Shown here piece by piece: positions 11,040 to 24,303 of a stretch of DNA of 64,000 bases; position 1 is the stretch's first letter, and each line of letters begins with the position of its first letter. The stretch is from the NCBI GenBank assembly GCA_029379385.1, contig CM055617.1:15756679-15820678 (forward strand). The letters run 5' to 3'. The translations under genes and the position numbers were made by a program. The notes under the pieces were generated by a model. It saw only the letters and a program-made list of their open reading frames with translations. It was not told the DNA's origin and ran no database searches. The stretch is from Quillaja saponaria. Taxonomy: Eukaryota; Streptophyta; Magnoliopsida; Fabales; Quillajaceae.

Positions 11040-12780
11040 ATGGAAGAAACAAGGATTGATACAACACAACACAGGGAAATTGATAAAAGCAAGGGTAATG
11101 TACATCCTTTAACTGATGCTTAATCAATTAGTAACTTAACAAGATATAAGTTCAAAGAAAATAAAGTTCACAACTTCTTACCATTCGAACAACAGTGGCA
11201 AACCCAAGTAAGAAAATGAATTCTAATGCATCTTGGGTTTGGGATTATTTGACTCATGCTGAGGATACTTTTGGGTTAGATCGTAGATCAGCATGTAGTT
11301 AATATGAGGAAGATTATGCTTCCCTGTTTAAAGAAAATGGAACAAAAAATTTAAGGCTTTATTTAAGGTCTCAAAGTATGAAATTTCTTAAACATTTGTT
11401 GCTTGATTGATATCAATTTTAAATTGTTTTGACAGGCTATTATACTATGAAAAAGTTGAGTTATGAAATGCAGTGAGTAGTTAGGAAGTACTTTGGGGGA
11501 TGCTAGTGAGAAATATAATGAAAGGGGTTGTAGGGAATCATTGGCCATGTATATAATTTCAAATGAATTGCCTTTTAGCTATGTAGAAACTAAGAGATTT
11601 CATATATCTGTAAGTCAATTATGCTCTAGGATGCATCTTCCATCTAGGTTGACAATAGTTAGAGATATTTACAAATTATTTTATACTGAAAAACACAAAC
11701 TATGAAGGTGGCTAGTTAATAACAAACAATGAGTGTCACTCACAACTAATTGTTTTTAAACTATTTATGCTTGACTTGTCTTTCTTTTTTTCTTTTTTCT
11801 TTTTTCTTTTTTTTTAATGACAATTGGAGGTAGCATAAAAGAGTATTAAATATTATTCAATTCCCGATCATAAGAATTATGTAAATGGAAAAACTATTGA
11901 GGATGTTTGTTTGAATGAAGATAGACAGAGTCTTTTATGTTATAATAGATAATGCATCTTCAAATAATGGTGCAGTTTTTTATTTGGGCAAGAAGTTAGT
12001 AATTATGGCGGGACAGTGCTAAATGGTGAGTTAATGCATCTTAGGTGTTGTGCTCACATACTTAACCTAATTATGCATGATGGTTTGAAATATATGGACA
12101 TGTCTATGCTTAGAATTAGGACTACTATTAAAGTATGTTAAGTCCTCACCAGGTAGGAAGTTAAGGTTTAAAAATTATGCAGAAAATGAGAAAACTTGTA
12201 ATAAGGCATTTGTGAGTTTGGATGTGCCATGTGGAATTCTACATTCCTAATGTTGGAATTAGTTATAAAGAATGAGAAGGCATTCAACTGGTTAAAGATC
12301 GATGATGTTCAATATAGACAAAAGCTTGAGAGTGATGAAAAGCTACTGAACAAAAAACTCCTACTAGTGAAGATTGGGAAGTAGTTAGTGTATTTATAGA
12401 CTTTCTAAGCTTTTTTACAATGTTACAAATAAAAGTTTTGGTTCTTTATATGTTACATCACATGCATGCTTTCATGATTTTTGTGACATTCTAGCCTCCT
12501 TGCATACATGGTTAAACAGTGAAAATACTTCTCTTAAGTTAATGGCTATTAAGAAGAAAGAAAATCATGATATATTGGGGCAACATATAAAATCAATCAC
12601 ATTTTTTGTTGTTGTTTTAGTACATGACCTTTGGTACAAGTTAATGTACATTACTTTTGGGTTTAAATAGTTATTTAGAAAAGATCATACTGAATTGGTA
12701 ACAGATAATATGAAGACCACATTGCTTAGATTGTACAATCATTATAGAATTTTTGAACAAGCTGGTTTGGAAATGGATGC
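11040..12780 (+). pseudogene. hAT-superfamily transposase gene remnant (Ac/RICESLEEPER-like)
   Basis: Several segments of a plant hAT transposase are recognisable, in order but in different frames. The first is a BED-finger-like start near 11215 (SNASWVWDYLTHAED). The core block at 11493-11705 reads CRESLAMYIISNELPFSYVE and PSRLTIVRDIYKLF, where the family normally has 'RxxLAxMIIxDELPFxxVE' and 'PSRxTxxRD'. A segment at 12030-12090 reads LRCCAHILNLIMHDGLK, the family's HxxCxxHxLNLxVxDGL motif with Arg-Cys in place of His. The next segment reads RTTIKY. Weak similarity continues to about 12300. The many stops and frameshifts make it non-functional. An Ac-type catalytic role can be assigned only to the ancestor. 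Confidence 0.75.
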
Positions 12781-13817
12781 CAATGTTGTTATTCTATTGC
12801 AAGACAAAATCCTTCGCCTTTCCCTCACCATTTACTCATTAAAGCCACACTACTTTGCAAACCTAGGATGAAAAGTTCCCTCACAAAACTATACTTAATC
12901 AATCTCTATATTTTGAATAGTTCACTTGCTAATGCTCGTCTTGCCCTCTCTAACCAAGGAATTTTTGGATATTACTCACCTTTCCCTCACTAACCTAGGA
13001 ATTTATGGATCATCCCTTGTTATTCCCTCACAAATCCCTTGTTAAACTAATTAATTGTGGCAAAATGAATTCAATTTTATTACATTATCCTTGTTTACAT
13101 TTGAAACCAGTTTAAAAACAATACTATATTCTCATTATTAGCCAATAAACCCTAAAAACCAAATATGAACATCATAACATATTCAACCATAAGCATATTT
13201 AACACATTATCCTGCATCATCTACTCCACCATTTCAGCCATCCTAGTAAAATAATTCTACTATGCATAATAACACATATATAATGAATATAACCATATCA
13301 AGATCAAATAATGAAGATATTTCAAAACAAACTTACAAGTTTGAGTTTTAATCTAGGCTATGTATGGAGTCAAGGAGCAAGGAGCTAGGCTAGACAATTG
13401 CAAGGCTTTCATCACAGCTTGAAACACCTCACTAACATGCGTGTGAATTTATTGTCCGCTAATAGCTGAAAGGCAATCTAAATGACAAATGTCAAAACTT
13501 CAAACAAAGGTATGCAAAGTTTAGTAAATCACTACATAGAATGATTTTTTGCTTTCCTAAACAGTCCAACTTGGACAATTCAAGGATCAATAACAAATGA
13601 ATTTAATGTTTGTCCTAATATATATGAACATGAAAATATGAATTCAATTCTACTTATCGATCATTGAATGAAATTCCAATATTTAATCACAATGCATGCA
13701 TGATCTATTGTTTAAGCATAAATACATAATTCAAAGACAAAAAATAATAATGAATTTCTTTACTTTAATTCTTATCTAGCAAAAATTGAATTCAAAACCA
13801 ATTTGAGTTGAGTTTAG
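12781..13817. repeat. Block with repeated 'ccctcac' motifs, possible end of an old DNA transposon
   Basis: From 12805 to 13045 the motifs 'tttccctcac', 'ccctcactaacctagg' and 'ccctcacaaatccc' recur. Comparable motifs ('gcgagggatgattccctcac', 'ccctcccaaatccctcgc') recur at 40545-40830, on the far side of the nested retroelement block. Repeated short motifs near the ends are typical of CACTA and similar transposons. I could not find convincing terminal repeats, so pairing the two blocks is speculative. The rest (13050-13817) is AT-rich without a gene. Confidence 0.25.
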
Positions 13818-13907
13818 CACTATAAGAAAAAGAGTTATCCACGACGAGCAAAAATTGTCATAGATAGTGGAAAAAACCATCGTTGATATACTTATTGAAG
13901 TAAACGA

Positions 13908-15075
13908 TGTTTGATAGATGTTTAATAAGTCTTAATTTCATTGATTCCTAATTGTTGCTTTGATTATGATTTTGTGCTAATAAATATTTATTTTATGATT
14001 TCAGGTGTTGAACTGAAGGGAAGGATCATTGGCTTGATAAATAGTATACAATTAGCACAAAAAGAGCAAGAGAGAAAGTCAAAAGACCACCAAATAAAGA
14101 TGGGCCATATTGGTACACAGCCCAGGGTCATGTGAGTCATGAAAGCCCATATAATATTCTGATTAGCATGCAAAAATATGTCAAATTAATCTTAATGGTG
14201 CAAGAACTTCTCCAACTACTCCAGGAGTCTAAACACTTCAGAAATTAATGGATAAACTTTAATGGAAAACATTAATGAATAAACTTCCTAATTAGATTTG
14301 TATGACGAAAAACAAAGAGGATCTTGCATTTAGACATACTTTCAAGACAAATTAGGAATCCTAATCTAAGAAGGATCTCAGCTACCAGATACTCCAATCC
14401 AAGAAAGATCTCAGCTACTAAAGACTCCAATCTAAGATGGATTTCAAGTCAAACTAGAATTCCAAAAGTTATTTTCTCTTTTCTAAATTAGTTTATAAAT
14501 ACTTTTAGCTTATGAGAGTCCTAGATATCAGTTTTTCAAAAATCAAGTAAACGTATTAAGATTTTCGTTATTGTTTTCATTTTCATTATGAGTTGCTAAA
14601 TTCTCTTTTTCAGTAAAAAGGAGGATTGAAGTCATAGGATTGCGTTATAAGATCTAACTAAGTTCTTTAACTTAGTATGACTATTCAATTCGAGCATCCT
14701 ATGTTTCTCTATTATAATTTTTCATGGTTATATGTTTCATTGATTAGGTGTGCAAATAGTTGATTGAACTATATGACCTATTACTAGTTTAAATGAATAA
14801 TTGAATAAAATTTTTTATCAATGATCAACGTAAAATCCACATGGTGAATAACTCATTGTTTATTGGAAGTTTTCTCTCTTAATGGTATCTTAATTTTACT
14901 TTCAAGTTACTCACAAAATTCAAAACCCCTTTTTATTTTATTGTTGTTTGACTTAGAATTTATATTTTGCATAGATTGATTAAACTCAACTCTTTGTGGG
15001 ATCGACCTTTATTCACCCTAACTACAAAGCTATGTTAAAGTAGAGAATTTTAATTGATGTTTTCAATCCGCATCA
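13908..15075 (+). repeat. LTR of an Athila/Tat-like retroelement (plus orientation)
   Basis: The segment begins TGTTTGATAG and ends in 'atccgcatca', followed five bases later by a primer-binding site. Near its 3' end it carries the family wording 'gtgggatcgacctttattcaccctaac', comparable to the region before the LTR end at 21900. No matching second LTR in the same orientation was found in the window, so the element is truncated. Confidence 0.55.
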
Positions 15076-15080
15076 AATTT

Positions 15081-15098
15081 TGGTACTGTTGCCGGGGA
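15081..15098 (+). other. Primer-binding site, tRNA-Asp type
   Basis: TGGTACTGTTGCCGGGGA differs at three positions from the TGGCGCCGTTGCCGGGGA site used by Athila/Tat elements, which is complementary to the 3' end of plant tRNA-Asp. It sits five bases after the LTR end, where it should be. Confidence 0.6.
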
Positions 15099-15216
15099 GT
15101 TGATCTTTTAATTCTTTTGCCAACTTAATATCAAAGTTGACTTGAAAATTAGAAATAAGGTTTAAATAAAAACTAAGAATGTTGATAGTAATATTAACAA
15201 TAAAGAAGAAATAATT

Positions 15217-16724
15217 TTTTGGTAACAGCGCCGAAAACTAGACACGAATTTTGTAATGCATACGCACATTTCATTTGCAAGTAATACAATGATAAAGTAG
15301 AGATTGTTTCCACGACGATATATACTAATCTAATGCTAAGTACTAATAATGATGCAACTTAATTTTATTCAAACTAATGGATTCGAGGATGATGGTTATT
15401 AACTAAATATGCAATTTTTATAAACTTTATTAGACTAAAACCTAGGTTCACAATATCCTTCACACTTCACCTATGTTTTCCTTACTTCTACTTAATTCAT
15501 GCAAAAGCTCCAATTATTAACTTAGAGTTCTTAACCTATTATAAGCATATTCTTATGTCTTATAATATTAAATTCTCCCTAGTTAATTCATTGTATTCCT
15601 ATGTAACTAAACAAAGACAAATTCATTAAGAGCCACTCTAAATTGGTTAACTATGGCTAATGAGTATATTCATATCTCTTTAACAAATTAGATTATTTAA
15701 TTAGATGAATAATCCAATCACAGGCTAAGCTGTCTAAGGCTAATCTCAAATTCACTCTTTCAAGTCAAATTAAGAGATCCTAATCAATCTAACTGGTGAT
15801 CAAGTAATTTGAAGTATTAAGAGCAAGACAACATAAATAATTGAGTAATAAGTATAAATTGAATAAAAGTAAAGACCATATAGGCTACATTTGAGTTTAA
15901 TTGCAACTTTAGACAGTTTCACTCCATACTAACTAAAGTATACACAAACATAAATGAAATAGCCATTACAAGTAAACTAGAAAATAAGAAGAAGAGAGTA
16001 GAATACTAGAGTTGTCATGACTCTGGGTCTTCATGGTGTCCTTGATATCTCTTAACTCACTTGCTCTGGTGTGTCTTTTAACCCCCAGCCTTCACCTCTT
16101 TTTATAGCCTTTTTCTCATACTTTAAAATAACTATAAGCCTTAGGTGAATACGTATAAGTATCACAACATATACACCATTGGCTCTACAGTGCCCAGCTC
16201 TTTGTTTGCCAATGAAATTGTCTTCAATAATGGAGTTGCGGCCTCTTTCTTCTAAGGGTTGTGGCATCATCCTCTCTGACTTGATCCTTTAAAATAAGGA
16301 AATTTGGTGTTACAGCTCCTATTGAGGTTGCGCTATGGCAGTGAGCTCTTTGTGTTGATACTCGAATTCAGGGGAATGCACCATTGCTACTTCATGGGAT
16401 CGACCACTGCGGCAGTGCTCTTTGACTTCTTGCTTAATTTGTGCTTCTTTGGCACTACGGCTCTAATCCTCGATGCTATGGTATAAGTTTCAAGTTCTCC
16501 TTCTTTGGTTCTACTAGGACATTGCTCAAAATACTTTAAAACAAAATTAATAACTATTCTACAAAAACTACTTGTAATTGAAATAAATACTCCTAACTCC
16601 TAAACAAACAAGACTTGACTAAAAACACCAATTTTAATTTAAATATAACTCTAAACTCAAGGATTTAACATGAATTAGTACTAAAAAATGTAGTAAAATA
16701 ACTCTATTTTACAGAGTTATTAGT
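15217..16724 (-). repeat. Reverse-oriented Athila-like LTR with its primer-binding site
   Basis: Read on the minus strand, the segment ends 'aaaattcgtgtcta' and is followed by 'ttttcggcgctgttacc' (15234-15217), a recognisable tRNA-Asp-type primer-binding site. Its 5' end on the minus strand (about 16724-16690) reads 'taataactctgtaaaatag', very like the start of the LTR at 34267 (TGTAATAACTCTATAAAATA). It is thus a 5' LTR of the same broad family as the element at 20995-35352, whose internal part should lie to the left. There it meets the plus-oriented LTR after only about 120 bases. Confidence 0.5.
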
Positions 16725-19700
16725 AGCCCTGCTAGGGGTTTGGGCTTTTGCCTGGGCCTTGCAACTTTCACTTGGGTGCAATCTATTCACTAAATTTCAA
16801 GGTTTGAAACAATTCCAAAACCCTATAAACTAAAACTTTTATGGTCTAGAACATTTCCAAAGCCTAAAACAATGCAATTTTAATATTTAGGATTTTATTA
16901 CTATTCCAAAACCTTATACCCCAAATCTTAAAACCCTAAAATCTTTCAGGCCTTTTTATAAAAGGCAATTCTAAACAAATCAAAGCATGCTTTAATAATA
17001 TGAACATCCATAAAATTAAAAACTTGCACCAAATTAATTGAAGTAAACCTAAAGACTCTAATACAACTGTTAGGAATTAAGGGTCACGCATCGTATGAAG
17101 ATGCAGTAGAATATTTAAAAATTCCCAAACCAAGAACATAGGTTATTCAAAAAAATTTATGGTAAGAAAGGCTAAATATTAAAACGTACCTTTTGAAGCT
17201 TTCTTAATGCAGCTAGTTTGATTGTTTAAAAGGGATGCTTTGAGTTCCTTCACTAATCAACAAACTTAATACTTCCAATCAGACACACAAAAGCAATCAA
17301 TGATTAGCAAGCTATTCAATCAAATAGGCTCTAATGATATAGACCGGTTCAAAAACCTTTAAGAAAATATTACCTCTTTGAAATGGTTGAAGGATTTGAT
17401 TCCACCCATAGGATACATGCTAGCTTCCACTTGGTAAAATCATCAATGAAAGGAGTGTTCTTGAAGCGAAAACTCATTTGCTTCAAGCTAGGGGGCAACG
17501 GCTCAGAGGATGATTTGATAATAACTTCTTCATGCTCTTTTCTCTCTTAGGCTAAAATCATAATATGTCTCTTGTGAAATTCGTGTGATAGCCGAACCAT
17601 TTAGCATATACATATATATGGGGCCACTAGGGCAAGGGTTTAATCTATCCATGTGTTGGATTCCAATTAAGCCTAAAGCTCAAAGACTAAGGCCCAAAAC
17701 TCCTTCAGTAATCCATAATCGTATTATGATTACTAATGAACCTTTTAGACTGCTAGTGACCCAAATCCAATTAGAATTCTTACTTGAACTTATTCTTGAC
17801 TTTCAAGGAAAGAAGTCTTTCCATATATGTATTTAGGTAATAAATTATATTTTTACCCTTATGTGCTTGGAATTTAACTATTAACTCCAAGACTCTAGTA
17901 ATCCTTCTAGGTTTTTAACCCAAGTCAACTAAAGTGTGTAACCCATTAGGTTCTTTTGTACATTAGCAATAAATCTAACTAGATACTTCTAAGAAGTATA
18001 ATAAAATTAAAACTCTTTTAGTTTAAACTTTTGTATGATGTAATTCTTAGAGAAAATCGGAAACTCACAATATTGTAATTAAATCAAGCAAGGAGAAGAA
18101 CATTGAGGGGATATTACCTTATTTTCCTACACAAGAAGAAACATTGAACCATTGAAAAAAATTGCCTTAAATTAAGGCCCCGATGTAAACCTGTCTTAGT
18201 CTTGTATGACTAGTTAGGAGTAAGATACTTCAACTTGGTAATCTTATTCTAATTATCAATAAAAGGAATGTTATAAGTAAAAGGTGTTAGAATGTGCATC
18301 ATCATTAGATGGCTTAGTAAACAACACACTGACTTGCTTTTAACCGCTTGACCGAGAATCATCAAATAGTCATATCTTTTACTGTTGTTTAAATAAGATT
18401 CAATTTTTGATGTGTTTTGATTACGCTGCAAGTCTTCCAAAAAATTCTATTTCTCTTCCAATTTCATTGAACACATATAAAATAGAAAAGTGAATAAAAT
18501 TATGATTCAACAATTATTGTTTAATCATCAGAATAAAAATTTAAGGAAAAGCCATATTTAATAATTAACTTAACAAGACTTATATATGTGTTTTGGAAAA
18601 GCTAGCAGTTACCCTATTCAAATTGGGCAAGAACAAAAATAATCAAGACAATGTATGATGCTCGCTATTGATGTCAAATTAATCCTTCTGATGTTGACAG
18701 TCGAGTTGGTCAACCTCAGGGATGATATGGCAACTTGATGACATGCAATGCTTGGACTAAAGTTGAATCCGGGGGTGAGCTCCCTGAACCCTCCAAAGAT
18801 TAAGTTAGTAATTATGCTTTATAGTGGAAAAAGAACTCTTATGTAAGTAAATGAAAATCAATCCATACATTAATAGGAAAGGGCTTTATATATAGAGTTC
18901 AGAGAGATTGGAACTGGTCACCTGAATTGTTCAAAGGATCTTATGAGAAAAGCAATCTTCTCGTCACGTGGCAACATACCATTGGTGGCTCGGGATATGG
19001 TATTAACATCAACAAGGTTAGCAAGGTTAACCTTTAATAGGCTAGAAGTAACTCGTAGATCTAGCCAAAGTCAGCAAGGTCAATCCCTTCCCCTATCCGG
19101 TCAATGTCTAATTGGTAACGTAGCCAAACTGAACTTGTGAATTATCCAGCTACACATTTATTTCTTTCTGGGTCAGGTCTTCAACACTTATTAACTGGGC
19201 AAGATTTTTCACCTTTTAGGTCGGGCTTTTTTTCCCTATTAGTAGGTTTCAGCAAGGTTTAGGAAGTGGTGGTGTTCCTAATATAATGGAGGATGACGAA
19301 GGTATTATGTTGTTAGATTTGACTATGGATCCTTTCTGGGATAATTACTCGAAACTTATGGTGGTGGTTGACTCTGAGGATGTTGGGAGCACTGAGATGC
19401 CTTGGAAGTATTCTTTTGGCATGAGTCTTTAATAGACAATGATTGCAATATTTTGTTACATCTTGGATAATGATTTGAAAGAGATGTTAGGATGTTAATT
19501 TGTTGTATAGGGAATTTATGATGCTTAGTTGGTAGCTATTATATCTAACTCCCTTACTTCCAACTTATATATATGACAATCTAGTACGATAACTATGATA
19601 ATTATATATGTATATTTCTAATTTGATGTTGTCATTACGCGTTAGTACGTAATTATATTAGAAGGGTATGTTGTCCTATAGTTATTAATAAATATTTTAA

Positions 19701-20099
19701 TACCAAGTTACAATCAAAGTGTTCCACATATTTATAGTTTTAGCTATGACAAGTTAAGCCATAACACATCTATCCTATAGCAGAGTATGGTGGAATAATA
19801 AGAGGTGTTGTAGTATTCCTGTGTATTATATGATAATCAGGGTGCTAGGGTGCGCATTTTATCTTATAAGGATGTTACAGTTGTGGGCTATATTAGAGCA
19901 AAGATTCTAGTCTAAGGTGGATTGTCAAAGTTGAGTGAAGTTAAAGGTGTTTATAGAGTTGGTGTCTTGAGGAATATAGAAATGTGAGAAACAAATTGAG
20001 GTTAATGGTATTTGATCTTGCTTATGCTTTTAGTAATATAAAACTATGGTGTGAATAGATTGATGATTATAACAATTTGAGTATTGATGAATTTTCTTT
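16725..20099. other. Decayed repetitive DNA without an assignable gene
   Basis: The region mixes AT-rich segments with more balanced ones (17340-17830, 18690-19140). Short open frames (17585-17836, 18943-19140, and about 50 codons from 19285) show no domain I can name. The position between retroelement pieces and the promoter-like 'ctttatatatag' (18881-18892) suggest LTR debris, but this is a guess. Confidence 0.3.
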
Positions 20100-20735
20100 T
20101 GATTGAAGGATGAATCAAAAGAAGACACAATCAGAGATTTTGGAGCATATTTTGGCTGCCAAAGATAGGGTATCAGGAATCATGTGGGAGTAGTGGAAGC
20201 TCATAATGCTGCCACTGATATTGCGAGAGCTGTTACGGCAAAGTTGGGTACAATGCAGAACATATGGGAGCCAAAGGTGAAGGCTAAACCGGTATAATCT
20301 TTGATAGATTATTTTTGTAGGATGAATAGTCCTCCTTTCCTAGGAATGGGTGATTATGTAATTGCAGAGCGATGGTTGTCTTAGTTAGAAAAAAATTTAG
20401 AGTGATGGATTATAATGATGAGGATAAGTTGGTTTTAGTCGTTTTTATGTTGGAAGAAGAAGCAGAGAATTGGTGAAAGAGTATTGAAAGATTGATGATG
20501 GTGCAAGGAGTTGATATTACTTAGGAGAGTTTGAAGGAAATGTTTCAAAAGAAACATATGTCAAATAGTACGAGGCATGAGTTGAAGTGAAGTTTTTGAG
20601 TTTGCAGCAAGGATATAGGAGTATTGCAAAGTATGAGCCTAAATTTAAGGAATTATCCAAATTTTCATTATATTTAGCCGTACAACATGATAATGTGTGG
20701 AAGTCGAATAAATTTTAGAGAGGATTAAGAACATA
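20100..20735 (+). pseudogene. Ty3/gypsy (chromovirus-type) gag fragment
   Basis: Broken frames recover the core of a plant retrotransposon gag. Near 20310-20345 is FCRMNSPPF (family: F.RM.PP.F.G). Near 20415-20475 is DEDKLVLVVFMLEEEAENW with KSIERLM after a stop (family: DxxKVxxAxFxLxGEAxxWW). Near 20520-20560 is ESLKEMFQKKHM (family: WxxFKxxFxxKYxP), and near 20620-20665 is KYEPKFKELSKFS. Multiple in-frame stops and frameshifts are present. It differs from the Athila-type gag downstream, so it derives from another element. Confidence 0.65.
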
Positions 20736-20994
20736 AACTTAAGGTTTTGCTAGTCCTCTAGCAAAAGAAAATTAAAAAGACAAACAAAAGCTAATAGCCA
20801 AAGATGTATCATACTAACTTAATGAAATCCCGACATGCTCACAAAGCTTCATATGAACTTCACTAAATGTCAACTATATGTATCACTCAAATTCATGATT
20901 CAATTTAAAAGCAAGTATTAGATTCAAATGGATGTCTAGTGTGTGTACTAATCTTGTAACAAATGAATGCATGCAATGCGAATATGAAGTCGCG

Positions 20995-21967
20995 GTGTGA
21001 CATGTTGCATTCTGAGTAGGAGCGTGCCGAAGGTTCAGCACCGTAACGCCATAGAGAACCACGTCACAACACTGTTACATGCTTTAGAAAAATCCTATTT
21101 CAATTGAACTAAGATGAAAAAATTCTATAAAATAAGGTGAAGGTTAATGTTTGAGGATGTACTAGAGCTCATGATATAGAGTACCTAAGGAGCTAGAGAA
21201 GACCCAAAGCAGTGACAATTTCTAGTTTCTATTCATTTCTTATTATTTTCTATTTACTTGTAATGGTTATGTCTTTTATATTTGTTTTTTCTATGGTTAG
21301 TATAGAGTAGTCGTATTTTAGGGTTATGATTTAACTTACATGTAACCAATGTAGGTTTAGTTTTAATTTAATGCATGTTTTAGTTTTAATATTTATGTTG
21401 CCTTGTTCTTAATGCTTCTAATTAATTGATCACCAGTTAGACTGATTAGAAATTTTTGGGATTGACTTGTAAAAGTCAATTATGAGATTAGCCTTAAGCA
21501 AAATAACTTTTGTTTGGATTATTCATATGATTTGGATAATTTGATTTGTTAGGAATATACTCTTTAACCATAAGTAACTATAAAGATTGGCTATTAATAA
21601 GTTTGCCTTAGGATAATTCTCACAGGAATCTAAGGAATAAGACTAAAGAAAATTTATAATTGCTAGACATAGGAATATGTCATTAATTAATTAAGAAATC
21701 TGGGTTAGCATTCAAACTATTGCATGAATTGAATTAAGTTAAAGTTAATTAGATGTAGTATGAGGGATATCATGAACCTAGGTGTTTGTTTTAACCTTTT
21801 TATAATTTCCTTAAAAACATCTAAATTTGCTTTGGCCTAATTAGAATTGGGTTGCACAATATTGACAGTTAGCTTAGAAAGTAAATTATTCCTCGTGGGA
21901 ATGATCTACACTTATTATTATGTTACTTAAGGACGATACATAAGCTTGCGTTTGTAAATTCGTATCA
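20995..21967 (+). repeat. 5' LTR (5'-truncated) of the Athila-like element
   Basis: The segment aligns with 34618-35352 over its first ~720 bases and continues with sequence missing from the right LTR. It ends 'aattcgtatca' just before a primer-binding-like site. The first ~350 bases of the LTR, present at 34267, are absent here, and unrelated DNA precedes it. Confidence 0.6.
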
Positions 21968-21973
21968 AATTTT

Positions 21974-21991
21974 TGGCGTAGCTATCGAGAA
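21974..21991 (+). other. Degenerate primer-binding site, tRNA-Asp type
   Basis: TGGCGTAGCTATCGAGAA occupies the primer-binding-site position and matches about two thirds of TGGCGCCGTTGCCGGGGA. It is probably no longer usable. Confidence 0.45.
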
Positions 21992-22049
21992 GTATATTTA
22001 CTTTTTTTTTGTTAATATCAATATAAGCTTAAGTGATTTTAACACAAGT

Positions 22050-23470
22050 TCTTAATTTTGATTTTAGGTGCTATTGACATTGCATCTAACACACTAGATA
22101 CTTGGACATATTACCATACGATCCTAAGATCAAACAAACACTCCAAAAGTTAAGGAAAAACCAAATTCTAAAACACTTTAGTGCAATGACAAATGATCAA
22201 CAAGCACACGAAAACAAGGCTTTGATTGATTATGTTATTCCTCTTTTGCAAAGCCTACACTCTATCATACAAATACTAACTATTGCTACTAATAACTTTG
22301 AGATCAAACCAGGCACAATCCAAATGATCCAACAATCTACATAGGTTGGAGGATTACCTAGTGATGCCCGTCATGCTTATCTAGTCACATTCTTGTAATT
22401 GTGCTACACATTCAAACACAATAGTGTCTTTAATAATGCAGTCCTTATAAGGCTTTTTCCTTTCTCACTTCGAGACAAGGTAAAAAGTTAATTGTATTCA
22501 TTACCTCAACACTCCATCACCACTTGGTCAGAAAAGGCACAAAATTTATGGCCAAATTCTTTCCTCCTACCAAAATCGCAAAGTTAAGGAATGAAATCAC
22601 ATCATTCCTTCAACAAGATCAAGAATCTCTATTTAGCATGAGATATGCTGAGGAAGTGCCCACATCATGGCATTCCCAAATGTCTGCAAGTGCATACTTT
22701 TTATAATGGTTTGGGAAACTAAACTAGACCAACCATTGATGCTGCTTGGTGTTTTGATGGGAAAGTCTACAGATGATGCCTATGATATCTTGGAGGAGAT
22801 GGCCTCAAATAATTATTAATGGCCATCCTAAAAGTTAGCATCCTGTAGAGTTGTTGGGTTTCATAAGCTTGATGCCATTATTGCCTTAACAGTATAAGTG
22901 GCTGGGTTGGGAAAAAGATTTGACAATTTTGGGGTGCAACAACATTCCAAAGCCATTGTTATGGTATGTGAAGCTTGTGGCGAAGGTCACACCATGGACC
23001 AATGCCCAAATATTAAAGCAGATTAATATATTCATAATTTCAATTGCCAAAACTATTATTATTCTAACACATACGATCCGAGGTAGAAAATCCATCCAAA
23101 CTTTGATTGGAATAATCAATGTGCACAACTGCAAGGCCTAATCCACCACCTGGATTTCAAGCTCCATAATGGCAAGCAGCCCCTAAAAGAAAACCTTCCT
23201 TAGAACTGACTTGGTTATTCAAAGCTAAGTAGCTTCCTTAAGAACGTTAGAGACACAAATTGGCTAGTTGGCTAATGCTATAACTAATAGACCTTAAGGT
23301 GCTCTCCCAAGTGATGCCCAGCCTAACCTAAGAAGGAAGGATAAAAACTTGGAACAGTGTAAGGCTATAAACTAAGAAGTGGAAAAAACTTAGAAGAGCC
23401 TACAAAGCACTCGGAGGGTCCAACAAAGTCAGTTGTAGTAGAAGTACCTGCCAAGAAGAAGCAAAAAGGA
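22050..23470 (+). pseudogene. Athila-type gag remnant
   Basis: Fragments in several frames follow the known Athila/Tat gag order. The first is an N-terminal part near 22102-22344. Around 22400-22480 comes a capsid-like part ('FKHNSVFNNAVLIRLFPFSL', where the family has 'N.V..DAI.LRLFPFSL'). Around 22725-22830 is a 'TRPTIDAA..' and 'YDILEEMASNNY' type segment, and around 22970-23010 a remnant of the zinc-knuckle region ('CEACGEGHTMDQCP'-like). Frameshifts and stops are frequent. The protein would package element RNA in an intact element; here it is dead. Confidence 0.6.
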
Positions 23471-23599
23471 AGAGCAAGCTGAACTGACAAAGTATACTAT
23501 ACCTTTACCTTTTCCTTATTGCTTACAAAAACCTAAACTTGACAAAGAATTCCAAAAATTCCTTGTTGTATTAAAAAAACTTCACATCAACATACCATT

Positions 23600-24303
23600 T
23601 GTTTAAGCACTCTGAAAATGTGAAACTATGTTAAATTTATGAAGGATATCTTGTCCAAGAAAAGAAGGATTCATGAGCATGAACTAGTCACCTTGATTAA
23701 AGAATGTAGTGTCATCCTCTAAAGAAAACTACCACCAAAGCTGAAAGACCCTGGTAGTTTTAACATTCCTATCACAGTAGGCACCATATTTTGTAGAAGA
23801 ATACTATGCGACTTAGGAGCAAGTATCAACCTGATGTCGTTCTTAATATTTTAAAAGCTTGGATTGAAGAAAAGTAAAATTCAGCCAACCAATGTAATTC
23901 TCCAACTGGCTGACCAGTCTCGTGCATATTTTCGAGCGATAATTTAAGATGTCCTAGTTAAGGTAGATGATCTTATCTTTCCAGCTAACTTCCCTACTTA
24001 GATAAGGAGGAAGATAAGAAAATTCCTTTGATTTTGGGGAGGCCATTCCTAGTTATCAGTAGAGCTCTTATAGATGTTCAAAAAGGAGAACTAAGCATGA
24101 GAACTTTAGACCGAGAAGTAAAATTCAATGTCTTTAAGGTTATAGATCTCCCTTCTCAAATGGAGAACTACTATGCACTTGATATGATGCAAGAAGCTGC
24201 TACCAAGAAAGCTAATTATACAAATGTCACTAGGGATTACTCGTCATCATTGTTACACTACCCCTTGATTGCAAATCCTAAAGCATCAAAGCCTATGGCT
24301 TAA
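23600..24303 (+). pseudogene. Athila-type aspartic protease remnant with downstream linker
   Basis: Near 23725 the frame gives KLPPKLKDPGSFNIPI and then RILCDLGASINLM (about 23800-23845). This is the protease active-site context of Athila/Tat elements, with the catalytic Asp retained (C-D-L-G-A-S). Further on are a 'PTNVILQLADQSRA' segment, 'DVLVKVDDLIFPANF', and in an open frame (24028-24303) ILGRPFLVISRALIDVQKGE, which closes the domain. Stops between these segments make it a pseudogene. The linker after the protease normally leads to reverse transcriptase, but none follows before the nested insertion at 24860. Confidence 0.7.

Noticed and set aside
22886..23141. Overlapping plus- and minus-strand frames in the gag remnant
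   Set aside because: The plus-strand frame is off the gag frame and the minus-strand frame is its shadow; both are by-products of frameshifts in the gag remnant.
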